A DNA stretch of 64,000 nt from CAKXIK01 sp050947015 (GTDB lineage: Bacteria; Bacillota; Clostridia; Oscillospirales; Acutalibacteraceae). The stretch lies in NCBI GenBank assembly GCA_050947015.1, contig JBMNVT010000007.1:37795-101794 (forward strand), written 5' to 3'. Every line of letters begins with the position of its first letter. Positions within the stretch are counted from its first letter, which is position 1. Below the pieces are notes generated by a model, which saw only the letters and a program-made list of their open reading frames with translations, searched no databases and was not told where the DNA came from. Shown here in pieces: positions 51,620-59,792 of this stretch. Made by a program: the position numbers and the translations under genes.

Positions 51620-51646
51620 GCGGCCGGCGAAGCCGGTTTCAAACAC

Positions 51647-51697
51647 AAAAGAGCCAGACTGTTTACACCGAACCTCGGTGCTGCAGTCTGGCTTTTG
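51647..51697. terminator. Bidirectional terminator between the XRE gene and pckA
   Basis: Stem AGCCAGACTG/CAGTCTGGCT with an inner CACCGA/TCGGTG, flanked by AAAAG on the left and TTTTG on the right. It lies between two convergent genes. Confidence 0.85.
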
Positions 51698-51705
51698 TCA
51701 TTTAC

Positions 51706-53271
51706 TTATGCGCGGGGGCCTGCCGCAACAACGTCTGCGGGCATATGGGTATATTTTTTAAAGTTTTCCACAAAAGAAGCGGCAAGATGCTTTGCGGTTG
51801 CCTCATATTTTGCGGGATCGCTCCAGGTGTTGGCCGGGATCAGCAGCTCGGAGGGAACCCCGGGGCAGCTGGTGGGTACCGCAAGACCAAAATACGGATC
51901 GGTTGCAAAATCAGCTCCGGCAAGCTCTCCGCTCAGCGCGGCGGTCACCATTGCGCGCGTATAAGCCAGCTTCATGCGTTTACCGGTGCCGTTCCATCCG
52001 GTATTCACCAGATAAACGTTGGCGCCCGACTTCTCGATTTTTTCGGCAAGCATCCCAGCATAAATAGAAGGATCCAGCGGCAGGAAGGGCTCTCCGAAGC
52101 AAGTGGAGAACGTTGGAACCGGTTCCTTGACGCCGATTTCGGTTCCGGCCAGCTTGGAGGTGAAGCCGGAAACAAAATAGTACATGGCCTGCTGCTTATT
52201 CAGCTTTGCAATCGGCGGCAGAACGCCGTAGGCGTCCGCCGTCAGGAAAATGACCGTTTTCGGAACGCTGGGCGACATTCCGGAAAGCTCCGAGTTCGGA
52301 ATATACTCCACCGGGTACCCGACGCGGCTGTTAACTGCCAGCGAGTCGTCGTCAAAATCAAACTCGCGCGTTTGAGGATCCATCACAACGTTTTCCACCA
52401 GCGCGCCAAATTTGATAGCATTATAAATATCAGGCTCGCCTTCCGGTGAAAGGTTGATGCATTTTGCATAGCACCCCCCCTCAAAATTGAAAACAGAATC
52501 GTCCGCCCAGCCGTGCTCGTCGTCGCCGATCAGCTTGCGGTTCGGGTCGGCGGAAAGCGTGGTTTTGCCTGTGCCGGAAAGGCCGAAGAACACCGCAGAA
52601 TCGCCGTCTGCGCCAATATTGGCAGAGCAGTGCATGGGGAAGACGCCATTTTTGGGAAGAACGTAATTCATGACCGAGAACACCGACTTTTTGATTTCAC
52701 CCGCATACTGCGTGCCGGCGATCAGCACCAGGTGTTTTTCATAATCGATCAGAATGGCGGCTTCGCTGTGGGTGTGGTCGCGTTCCGGACAGCAGCGAAA
52801 GCCCGGTGCGGCAATAATCGTATAATCCTCGTGAAAGACGGCAAGCTGTTCCGCGGTTGGGCGGCGCAGAAGCTGATGAATGAACAGGTTCTGCGAAGCA
52901 AGCTCATTGACGATGCGGAAGGATTTTGTGTATTTTGGATCGGCGCCCGCAAAGCCGTCGAAAATAAAAATTTCGCGGTTCTGAAGGTACGCGGTTACTC
53001 TGGCAAACAGCGCGTCAAAGACCTTCTGCGCAATCGGCTTATTCACCTTGCCCCACGCAATTTCATCATGAACTCCGGCGGAATCGACAATAAATTTGTC
53101 GTTTGCGGAACGACCGGTGTATTTGCCGGTCTTGACAACCAGCGCGCCGGTGCTGCTCAGAGAGCCTTCGCCGCGGCGAAGAGCTGCCTCTGTCAGCTGA
53201 GCCGGCGTCAGGTTCCGGTAAACTGCACCCGGGTTCAGAATCCCGAGTTTTTCAAGACCATAGGTTTCCAT
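51706..53271 (-). CDS. pckA: Phosphoenolpyruvate carboxykinase (ATP)
   Basis: A 521-residue ATP-type PEP carboxykinase interconverting oxaloacetate and PEP. In anaerobes it often runs in the carboxylating direction. Motifs: RSANDKFIVDSAGVHDEIAW near the N-terminus, the kinase-1a P-loop FFGLSGTGKTTLSADPNRKL, the metal-binding DDEHGWADDSVFNFEGGCYA, and the adenine-binding region VNTGWNGTGKRMKLAYTRAM. The ATG follows AGGAGG. It has no close operon partner. The 63-bp gap to the HtrA pseudogene is too short to show a clear promoter. Confidence 0.96.
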   Translation of the reverse strand: METYGLEKLGILNPGAVYRNLTPAQLTEAALRRGEGSLSSTGALVVKTGKYTGRSANDKFIVDSAGVHDEIAWGKVNKPIAQKVFDALFARVTAYLQNREIFIFDGFAGADPKYTKSFRIVNELASQNLFIHQLLRRPTAEQLAVFHEDYTIIAAPGFRCCPERDHTHSEAAILIDYEKHLVLIAGTQYAGEIKKSVFSVMNYVLPKNGVFPMHCSANIGADGDSAVFFGLSGTGKTTLSADPNRKLIGDDEHGWADDSVFNFEGGCYAKCINLSPEGEPDIYNAIKFGALVENVVMDPQTREFDFDDDSLAVNSRVGYPVEYIPNSELSGMSPSVPKTVIFLTADAYGVLPPIAKLNKQQAMYYFVSGFTSKLAGTEIGVKEPVPTFSTCFGEPFLPLDPSIYAGMLAEKIEKSGANVYLVNTGWNGTGKRMKLAYTRAMVTAALSGELAGADFATDPYFGLAVPTSCPGVPSELLIPANTWSDPAKYEATAKHLAASFVENFKKYTHMPADVVAAGPRA

Positions 53272-53334
53272 GAAAAGAGTCCTCCTTTATGAAGCATAAT
53301 TCTTCTATTGCGTCAGGCGTCTGCCTGAGAACAA

Positions 53335-54219
53335 TCAGTTTTCCTGCTGCAGCCGCACCTGTACGGTAAAGGTGCGCGCCGCAAATTCCCCGCTTTTGGG
53401 ACGATAAATGGTAATTTCAACGTTTTGACCGGGAGAATATTCATCCAGAAGAGCAAAAAATCGGTTGCGGTCTTCACAGCGGTTCCGTCGATTGCGGTAA
53501 TAATGTCGTTTTCCTGCACATCGGTGCCGGCAAAAACACTGTTTTCCGCAAGATAAGTAATCTGCATGCCGGGTTGAACCTGATAAAGGGATGCGTCCAG
53601 CTCGCTCACTGCCGAAAAGCGGATGCCAAGGCGGACGCGATCGGTCACACGGCCGTATCGCAGCAGCTTGTTGACGATGGTTTTTGCCTGCGCCGTCGGA
53701 ATGGCAAATCCCATCCCTTCATAATCACTGGCGGAAACCTTCGCAGAATTGATACCGATCACCTGGCCGTAAGCGTTCACCAGCGCCCCGCCGGAATTCC
53801 CGGGGTTAATGGCCGCGTCGGTCTGCAGCAGCGGCAGAGAATTGATATCCAGCGAAAGAAATCGGTTGGTGGCCGAAAGAATTCCCTTGGTGACGGAATT
53901 GGCATAAGCCACGCCGCCCAGGTTGCCGAACGCGAGAACCGTATCGCCGATGCAGAGGAAACGCCGGCGGAGCCTTGGGAGACGGTGCCGGAGGAAACAG
54001 GCGGTTCGCCGGAAACGGTGGGAAGGGATGAGGTTCCGGGCCGTGTGGCAGGGGGGCAGTCGAAACGGCGATCAGAGAACCAAAAGCGACCGCTGCTGCG
54101 GCGGCAACAGCTGCAAGAAACGCCCGCAGTGCCGCAGAACAGCGTTTTTTTCTCCGGGGAGGGGATGACGTTTTCCTTCCCGGAGGCAGTTGAGGTTCAA
54201 ATGGATTCCATTCACTCAT
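53335..54219 (-). pseudogene. HtrA/DegP-type serine protease (S1C), internally deleted and frameshifted
   Basis: The remains of a membrane-anchored HtrA. Frame A (from ATG 54219, after GAAAGG) encodes a cytosolic start MSEWNPFEPQLPPGRK and an Ala-rich membrane helix. At a G6 run (54051-54056) the frame moves to B, a Ser/Thr/Gly linker (PTVSGEPPVSSGTVSQGSAG). Near 53945-53960 it jumps to frame C, IGDTVLAFGNLGG and the catalytic-Ser motif DAAINPGNSGGALVNAYGQV, then a PDZ domain. A further shift at an A6 run near 53456-53461 scrambles the C-terminus; the correct frame would end GCGGCTGCAGCAGGAAAAC-stop at 53335. The roughly 110 codons with the catalytic His and Asp are absent. It follows a two-component system, the usual HtrA context of WalRK-like operons. 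Confidence 0.82.
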
Positions 54220-54235
54220 AAAAGCCCGCCTTTCT

Positions 54236-55699
54236 TTAAACCTGCTCGGCAGGCACTACCGGCTCGATCGGCAGATGAAATTCAAATTCGCAGAATTGAC
54301 CTTCTACACTGTTCAGCGTAATTTCTCCGCCGTGCATCTGAATAATGGTGCGCACCAGATAAAGTCCGAGTCCCATGCCGTTTTTGTCATGACTGCGGGA
54401 TTTGTCGGTTTTGTAAAAACGGCCGAAAACCAGCGGCTGTTCTTCGGGAGCAATTCCCGCGCCGGTATTGCGGATTCTGACGCCGACGTCGTTTTCCGCG
54501 TGCGAGATTCCGACCGAAATGGTGCCGGAATCATCGACAAACTTGACGGCGTTTTCCACCAGGTTGTAAATCACCTGATGAATCAGGTCGGGGTCACCGT
54601 CCACAAAAACGCTTTCGCAGTCCTCCAGCCCTTCAATGCGAATGTGACGACGGTCAATCAAAGATTCAAACGAAATCATGGTGTCAACCACAGCGTCACG
54701 GATATCGAACCGGATGCGATGCAGCTTCATTTTGCCGCTGTCAATGCGCGAAAGGTCGAGCATGGAGCGAACCAGACGAGAAAGGCGCTTGACCTCGCTG
54801 GAAACAATTTTCAGGTAATAATTCTGCTTTTCATGCGGAATGGTTCCGTCCAGAATACCATCGATAAAACCGGAAATTGTGGTCATGGGAGTTTTCAGCT
54901 CGTGCGAAACGTTCGCCACAAAGCTGCGGTTCATGTTTTCGCTGGCGGAAAGCGAGGAAGCCATGTTGTTGAAAGCTTCGGCGAGCTCGCCAATCTCGTC
55001 TTTGCTGCGGACACGGACGCGCTGAGAAAAATCACCCTTTGCAAAGCTGGCCGCCGCAGCGCTCATCTCCCGCAGCGGCAGCACCATCCGATAGGTCATT
55101 GCGCCGGAAAAGATAAAGGAAACCGCCGCAGCAAAAATGGCGGAAATGATGCACATCTGAACAATATCGCGGCGAAATGCCGTCATCGTTCGCGCAGTGG
55201 AAGTGACAAACACCGCGCCGATGGTGGTGTTTGTGCCGGTGTCCGCATCGGTATACACCAAAGGAACGCCGACGATATATTGTTTGTCGGTATACAGACC
55301 GCCCAAATTGGAAATATCAGTATAAGTACCTTGCAGCGCTGCCTGAACGGCACTGTCCGGTACTCGTTTGCCCACAAAGCTGCTGTCCAACAAATCAGAG
55401 CTTACAAGAATCTCACCGGTAGCCTTGGCGATAAAAATGTCGGCGTCCAGTGTCTGATCCTGCAGCATGAACATAATCTGCGCGTCACCGGAGATTTGGT
55501 AGGTGCTGTCTTCGGATTTGCTGATTTGCCGGGCCGCGGCGTGAGAGGAAAACGTCGCGGTTTTCTCCAGAGCATCCAGCTTGTCCCGGATCCAGTAATT
55601 TGACATGGAAACATACATCACGCTGCCCATCACAAGAAAGCTCAGCAGCATGATGCAGGAGGTGAGCAGCAGATACTTTTTGAATATCGAATTGCGCAT
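54236..55699 (-). CDS. Sensor histidine kinase
   Basis: A 487-residue membrane histidine kinase. TM1 (about 9-30), an extracytoplasmic sensor of about 135 residues, TM2 (about 168-190), HAMP (about 190-243; MVLPLREMSAAAASFAKGDF). HisKA carries the phosphorylated His of FVANVSHELKTPMTTISGFI (about 265). HATPase_c has the N box in IYNLVENAVKFVDD and G boxes NGMGLGLYLVRTIIQMHGGE. ATG 55699 overlaps the response-regulator stop as TAATG. The order regulator-kinase-HtrA resembles WalRK-type envelope-stress operons, but no YycH/YycI-like genes follow, so equating it with WalK is not justified. Confidence 0.93.
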   Translation of the reverse strand: MRNSIFKKYLLLTSCIMLLSFLVMGSVMYVSMSNYWIRDKLDALEKTATFSSHAAARQISKSEDSTYQISGDAQIMFMLQDQTLDADIFIAKATGEILVSSDLLDSSFVGKRVPDSAVQAALQGTYTDISNLGGLYTDKQYIVGVPLVYTDADTGTNTTIGAVFVTSTARTMTAFRRDIVQMCIISAIFAAAVSFIFSGAMTYRMVLPLREMSAAAASFAKGDFSQRVRVRSKDEIGELAEAFNNMASSLSASENMNRSFVANVSHELKTPMTTISGFIDGILDGTIPHEKQNYYLKIVSSEVKRLSRLVRSMLDLSRIDSGKMKLHRIRFDIRDAVVDTMISFESLIDRRHIRIEGLEDCESVFVDGDPDLIHQVIYNLVENAVKFVDDSGTISVGISHAENDVGVRIRNTGAGIAPEEQPLVFGRFYKTDKSRSHDKNGMGLGLYLVRTIIQMHGGEITLNSVEGQFCEFEFHLPIEPVVPAEQV

Positions 55700-56388
55700 T
55701 ATTCCTTGACCTCGAATTTATATCCGACGCCCCAGACGGTTTTCAGATCCCATTTCTCCGAAACGCCGTCCAGCTTTTCGCGCAGGCGCTTTACATGGAC
55801 GTCAACCGTGCGGCTGTCGCCGTAATAATCAAAGCCCCAAACCTCGTCCAGCAGCTGGTCGCGCGTAAAAACACGGTTCGGATTGCTCGCCAGATGATAG
55901 ATCAGCTCCATCTCTTTGGGCGGCGTATCCACCTGAACGCCGTTGACCCGCAGTTCATAGTTGGTCAGATTAATGGAAAGCTTGTCATATTCCACTTTTT
56001 TAATTTCGATGCCGTCGGTCTTTCCGCTGCGGCGAAGAACTGCCTTAATGCGCGCCACAACCTCTTTGGCCTCAAAGGGCTTCACAACATAGTCGTCGGC
56101 GCCAAGCTCCAGCCCCAGAACCTTGTCGAAGACCTCGCCCTTGGCGGTGAGCATAATGATGGGACATTTGGATTTTTTTCGGACTTCACGGCAGACCTGC
56201 CATCCGTCCAGTTCCGGCAGCATAATATCGAGCATAATCAGGTCGGGCGAGCCGGATTCAAAAAGCTCCAGCGCGCGCTTGCCGTCGTTTGCAATGTCGA
56301 CCTCAAAGCCTTCCTTTTCGATGTAAAGGCGCAGCAGCTCGCAGATGTTTTTGTCATCGTCCACAACCAAAATTTTTCCTGCTTGCAT
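55699..56388 (-). CDS. OmpR/PhoB-family response regulator
   Basis: A 229-residue response regulator. Receiver domain with the acidic triad (ILVVDDDKNI), phosphoacceptor Asp54 in PDLIMLDIMLPELDGWQVCR, and the Lys of GADDYVVKPFEAKEVVARIK. The C-terminal winged helix includes VFTRDQLLDEVWGFDYYGDS and RTVDVHVKRLREKLD. ATG 56388 is chosen over 56397 because the ribosome site GGAGG overlaps the upstream ATG. First gene of the operon with the kinase and the HtrA remnant. Confidence 0.95.
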   Translation of the reverse strand: MQAGKILVVDDDKNICELLRLYIEKEGFEVDIANDGKRALELFESGSPDLIMLDIMLPELDGWQVCREVRKKSKCPIIMLTAKGEVFDKVLGLELGADDYVVKPFEAKEVVARIKAVLRRSGKTDGIEIKKVEYDKLSINLTNYELRVNGVQVDTPPKEMELIYHLASNPNRVFTRDQLLDEVWGFDYYGDSRTVDVHVKRLREKLDGVSEKWDLKTVWGVGYKFEVKE

Positions 56389-56450
56389 GGTGACCATCCT
56401 CCGTTTGTATTGATTTTATGAAAAAATATTCTGTCTTATCCTTATCTTAT

Positions 56451-56479
56451 ATCATATTATACTGTTTCAAAAGATGCAA
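56451..56479 (-). promoter_or_regulatory. Promoter of the two-component operon
   Basis: Minus-strand TTGCAT (56474-56479), a 17-bp spacer and TATGAT (56451-56456). The rest of the 313-bp gap (56389-56701) holds the terminator of the S-component gene and about 165 bp in which I see nothing. Confidence 0.7.
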
Positions 56480-56645
56480 GTGATGAATATTTTTTTAATA
56501 CTTTTCAGGCAAGAAAGCCGCAATGTCTGAGTTTTCCGTTTTCCCGGCAAAAGGCCGTCTGTTGTGTAAAATTCCTGTTTGGAGCCTGATTTCCGCAGTT
56601 CTGGCAGACCTCTCCACGTCAGGATTGGCACAGCCGGCGGGGATA

Positions 56646-56692
56646 TAAAAAAGCAAGAGCCGCCGCAAATTTGTCTTTGCAGCGGCTCTTGC
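56646..56692 (-). terminator. Terminator of the corrinoid-uptake operon
   Basis: Minus-strand stem GCAAGAGCCGC/GCGGCTCTTGC (56682-56692, 56653-56663) followed by TTTTTT. Confidence 0.9.
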
Positions 56693-56701
56693 CGGTTGTG
56701 A

Positions 56702-57238
56702 TTATACCGTCTGTTTTTCCAGACGTTTGAGCAGCTCGTGAAGCGGGAGAACCAGAACCGCAGAGGCAAAATCTCCGATGCCATGCATTAAATCCATGGG
56801 AAGACCGGCGATAATCCAGGTAATCATCCCCTGAAAACTGAGCCCGAACATCAGTGCCTGCGCGGGGGCGTAAAGAGTACCGAAAGAAAGCCCGTGCAGC
56901 CCGCAAAGCACCATGTACAGCGGAACCTGAACCTTGCGCGGCAGCCGGAGCCTGCCGGCCAGCATCATCGCGCCCCACAACGGAAGCCAGATGTAGAGGT
57001 ACGGCAGCCACCAAAGGGCAAACCCGTAAAACACGCCGTCCAGCAGAATAAAAACATACAGCGGAATCAGTGCCCGTGCGCGGTAGGTCAGCGTAAACGC
57101 CGCAATGAACATGGCCAGCAAATGAATGTTCGGCAGCGCCTGCAGGGCGAAGGTGGTTAAAAACATAATTGATCCCAGCACGGCGAAGACCACCAGATCC
57201 CGGACGGAAAGCTTATTCTTTTGTGTAGACAAACGCAT
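56702..57238 (-). CDS. ECF-transporter S component, probable corrinoid uptake
   Basis: A 178-residue membrane protein with about six hydrophobic segments, typical in size and shape of ECF-transporter substrate-capture (S) components (LVVFAVLGSIMFLTTFALQA near the N-terminus; AGLPMDLMHGIGDFASAVLV near the end). Cobalamin specificity is inferred from the B12 riboswitch upstream and the DUF4430 neighbour. The shared EcfA/A'/T module is not in the window. ATG 57238 lies 26 bases inside the end of the DUF4430 gene, so its translation is probably coupled. Confidence 0.75.
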   Translation of the reverse strand: MRLSTQKNKLSVRDLVVFAVLGSIMFLTTFALQALPNIHLLAMFIAAFTLTYRARALIPLYVFILLDGVFYGFALWWLPYLYIWLPLWGAMMLAGRLRLPRKVQVPLYMVLCGLHGLSFGTLYAPAQALMFGLSFQGMITWIIAGLPMDLMHGIGDFASAVLVLPLHELLKRLEKQTV

Positions 57239-57698
57239 ACGTTTTACCCTGTTCAATTGTGGTGGAATCAACACCCGCTGAGGCGTATTCGCCGTCAATA
57301 TAAAATGCCCAGTAAGCCTTGTCGGTATTGTAATCGGCGGTCAGTCCGTTGACCTCCGTAACCATCAGCCCGTACTCGGAATCACTTCCATTAATCAGCT
57401 TAAGGGCGAGCAGCGCTTTGCCGACGATGGTCTCGTCGGTGTGAACATTCCAGCGTGTTACGTTTTTTTCGTTGTCCGTTACCTCAAATGCGAAGACGGT
57501 GCTGCCTTCTCCAACGTCTGTCGCGTCCGCCGCAGAAGAGGAGGTCGCGGCGGGTTCGGAAGAAGCCGCCTGGGAGGAGGACTGAGAGGCCGCCTGTGAA
57601 GAGGCCTTGCTGGCTGTGCCGCTGTCAGCGCTGCCGCATCCGGCGAGCATAACCGCGGTCATAATCAGAGCAATCAGCAGGGAAAGTGTTTTTTTCAT
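57213..57698 (-). CDS. DUF4430 lipoprotein, probable corrinoid-binding
   Basis: A 161-residue lipoprotein. Signal peptide with lipobox LAGC (Cys21), a Ser/Ala-rich spacer (about 22-65), then a DUF4430 domain (about 70-160; ETIVGKALLALKLINGSDSE, YWAFYIDGEYASAGVDSTTI, then QGKTYAFVYT). DUF4430 resembles the beta-rich C-terminal domain of transcobalamin-like proteins. Together with the upstream cobalamin riboswitch this supports a surface role in delivering corrinoids to the S component. The ATG follows GAAGGATG. Confidence 0.85.
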   Translation of the reverse strand: MKKTLSLLIALIMTAVMLAGCGSADSGTASKASSQAASQSSSQAASSEPAATSSSAADATDVGEGSTVFAFEVTDNEKNVTRWNVHTDETIVGKALLALKLINGSDSEYGLMVTEVNGLTADYNTDKAYWAFYIDGEYASAGVDSTTIEQGKTYAFVYTKE

Positions 57699-57737
57699 GT
57701 TGCATCATCCTTCTTGTTGATTTTGTTTGAAAATTGA

Positions 57738-57770
57738 ATAAAAAAGCGATCGCAGTTATCTGCGACCGCT
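57738..57770 (-). terminator. Riboswitch expression-platform terminator
   Basis: Minus-strand AGCGGTCGCAG/CTGCGATCGCT (57760-57770, 57745-57755), four-base loop, then TTTTTT. It lies between the B12 aptamer and the DUF4430 start codon. Confidence 0.88.
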
Positions 57771-57869
57771 GAAACCCGACAAAGCTATGCAAAACCCCTC
57801 GAATCAAAAGGAAGGATGAATACAGACTTTGTGAGAATAATAGATCCGTGAACCGCAGATCCGAGATTC

Positions 57870-58036
57870 CACGCGCAGGCAGGTCTCCTGACTTCGTTCA
57901 TCGCCGCGCTCCTCTTCCCGGTTTCCCAGTGACTATGGAGACAGCTCCCGTATACAGTGACGGCATCGTTCCGGATTTTCACCGGATTCCCTTTTCATCC
58001 GTCCTTTCGGACGGACACCTGAACGCTACAAAACTC
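57870..58036 (-). ncRNA. Cobalamin riboswitch
   Basis: The minus strand carries the conserved AdoCbl/B12 aptamer core in order: GGGAATCCGGTGAAAATCCG (57972-57991 region), GATGCCGTCACTGTATACGG, GTCACTGGGAAACCGGGAAG and the B12 box AAGTCAGGAGACCTGCC (57879-57895 region). About 110 bases later comes an intrinsic terminator, then the DUF4430 and S-component genes. Cobalamin binding would thus switch off uptake by termination. Which corrinoid is sensed cannot be told by eye. Confidence 0.95.
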
Positions 58037-58064
58037 TTAACATTATTCAATTTTCAACATAAAA

Positions 58065-58093
58065 ATTATAGCATGCTTTTCACCGTATTGCAA
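58065..58093 (-). promoter_or_regulatory. Promoter of the cobalamin riboswitch operon
   Basis: Minus-strand TTGCAA (58088-58093), a 17-bp spacer and a perfect TATAAT (58065-58070), about 30 bp before the aptamer. Confidence 0.8.
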
Positions 58094-58158
58094 CACCTGC
58101 GGAACAGAAGAGCAAGACCGTGCGGGCGGAAAAGAGCAAGACCGATTCGCACGGATGC

Positions 58159-58187
58159 TTGATACTTTGTGTTTTCCGTGGTACAAT
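58159..58187 (+). promoter_or_regulatory. Promoter of hflX
   Basis: TTGATA (58159-58164), a 17-bp spacer and TACAAT (58182-58187). It lies divergent to the riboswitch promoter and about 265 bp before the chosen hflX start. Confidence 0.75.
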
Positions 58188-58194
58188 AAAGGCA

Positions 58195-58453
58195 TCCTGA
58201 AGAAATCGGAGGGTTAAAACAGAATTATGCGCATTCGCATCTGAACCTGTTTTTGTGCAATGAGAAAAGACCAAAAAGTGCACTTGCCGCTTTACTGCGT
58301 CAGGAATGCTGTTTTTGGGTCTTTGCGCGGAGAAAACGCGCCGTTGCAGCAAAACAGGTATTTTTGTACCCAAAAACAACCGTGCGGTGGCAGAAGATCC
58401 ATGCGGCGGCGGAAAACATTTGGACGACAGATTCGGGAAGGAATGATGAATCC
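58195..58453 (+). promoter_or_regulatory. Structured hflX leader with a five-codon ORF
   Basis: The leader between the promoter and GTG 58454 holds GGAGGG followed by ATG-CGC-ATT-CGC-ATC-TGA at 58228-58245, a complete mini-ORF (MRIRI) that is itself a small inverted repeat. Downstream, GTTTTTGGGT (58311-58320) pairs perfectly with ACCCAAAAAC (58368-58377), enclosing GCGCG/CGCGC. There is no T-rich tail, so any control would act on folding or translation rather than by a simple terminator. Confidence 0.45.
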
Positions 58454-59701
58454 GTGGAATGGACGGAAAATAAGATTGTACCGGAACGGGCAATGCTCGT
58501 TTCGCTAGATACCGGGGAGTATGACGCCGAGGCTTCCCTGAATGAGCTTGCCGAGCTGGCGCGCAGCGCCGGAGCGGAGGTGGCAGCACAGACAATGCAG
58601 AAACGCCCGGCACCCGACGCAGGAACGTGTGTCGGTGAAGGAAAGCTTGAGGAGATTCGAGATTTTTGCGCTGCCAATGCGATCGACCTGCTGATTTTTG
58701 ACCGGGAACTTGGGCCGATTCAGCAGCGAAACATTGAAAATGCGACCAATGTGCGCGTGATTGACCGTACGATGCTGATTCTTGATATTTTTGCCCTGAG
58801 GGCGCGTTCCAAGGAGGGCGCGCTGCAGGTGGAGCTGGCACAGATGAAGTATCAGCTGCCGCGGCTGACCGGCCGGGGAACCGCGCTTTCCCGGTTGGGC
58901 GGAGGAATCGGTACCCGCGGCCCCGGCGAAAGCAAGCTGGAAACCGACCGAAGACATATCCGCCGCAGAATCGAGTCCCTGCGCAGCCAGCTGCAGCAGT
59001 TGGAAGAACAGCGGGGAAGACTGCGCCGCCGCCGGAAAAAGGACGGTGTGCTCACAGTCGCTCTTGTGGGTTATACTAACGCGGGAAAATCAACTCTGAT
59101 GAATGCGCTGACGGATGCGGGTGTTCTGGCTGAGGATAAACTGTTTGCCACGCTGGATCCAACCGCGCGTGCGCTGCGCCTGCCACACGGACAGACGGTG
59201 ATGCTGATTGACACCGTTGGGCTTGTCCGCCGCCTGCCGCACCATCTGGTGGAGGCGTTTCGTTCCACGTTGGAGGAGGCCGCGCAGGCGGATGTCATCC
59301 TGAACGTATGTGACGCTTCCAGTGATGAAGCAGCAGTTCATCTTCAGGTGACAAATGAGCTGCTGGCTGAACTGGGATGTGAAAATCACGCTGTGATCCC
59401 TGTGATGAATAAATGCGACTGTCTGCCGCCGGATTGTGTTGCGGCCTCTGTGGGCGGCGCGGTGCGTATTTCAGCCAAAACGGGCCAAGGACTGCAGGAG
59501 CTTTTGCTTGCGGTGGAACGGGAGCTGCCGAAGGTGCGGCGGGTTCGGCTGCGCGTGCCGTTTGACCGGGCCGGAATTCTGGCCTCGGTTCGCGCCGAGG
59601 CACAGCTGCTCAGCGAGGAATACACAGCCGACGGAATTTGCGCCGAGGCACTTGTTGACGCGGTGATGGAAGCACGACTGTCGGAGTTTATTCAGGAATA
59701 A
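58454..59701 (+). CDS. hflX: Ribosome-associated GTPase HflX
   Basis: A 415-residue HflX that splits or rescues stalled ribosomes and, in some Firmicutes, gives antibiotic tolerance. N-terminal HflX domain with TCVGEGKLEEIRDFCAANAI and FDRELGPIQQRNIENATNVR, the conserved RLGGGIGTRGPGESKLETDR loop, a coiled-coil region, then the G domain: G1 VGYTNAGKSTLMN, G3 DTVGLVRRLPH, G4 MNKCD. GTG 58454 is preferred because GGAAGG precedes it and it matches the usual N-terminus. The frame stays open upstream to 58253 but without a ribosome site. Confidence 0.93.
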   Translation: MEWTENKIVPERAMLVSLDTGEYDAEASLNELAELARSAGAEVAAQTMQKRPAPDAGTCVGEGKLEEIRDFCAANAIDLLIFDRELGPIQQRNIENATNVRVIDRTMLILDIFALRARSKEGALQVELAQMKYQLPRLTGRGTALSRLGGGIGTRGPGESKLETDRRHIRRRIESLRSQLQQLEEQRGRLRRRRKKDGVLTVALVGYTNAGKSTLMNALTDAGVLAEDKLFATLDPTARALRLPHGQTVMLIDTVGLVRRLPHHLVEAFRSTLEEAAQADVILNVCDASSDEAAVHLQVTNELLAELGCENHAVIPVMNKCDCLPPDCVAASVGGAVRISAKTGQGLQELLLAVERELPKVRRVRLRVPFDRAGILASVRAEAQLLSEEYTADGICAEALVDAVMEARLSEFIQE

Positions 59702-59725
59702 AGGCGCTGTGTTTCGCCGCAGCGG

Positions 59726-59788
59726 AAAAATCCCCCTGAAACGGCCAAAAGCAGGTTGCTTTCCGCGACGTTCTGGGGGATTTTTTGA
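59726..59788. terminator. Bidirectional terminator between hflX and the GntR-type regulator
   Basis: AAAAATCCCCC against GGGGGATTTTTT with partial inner pairing GAAAC/GTTC. It lies between the convergent genes. Confidence 0.8.
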
Positions 59789-59792
59789 CTGT

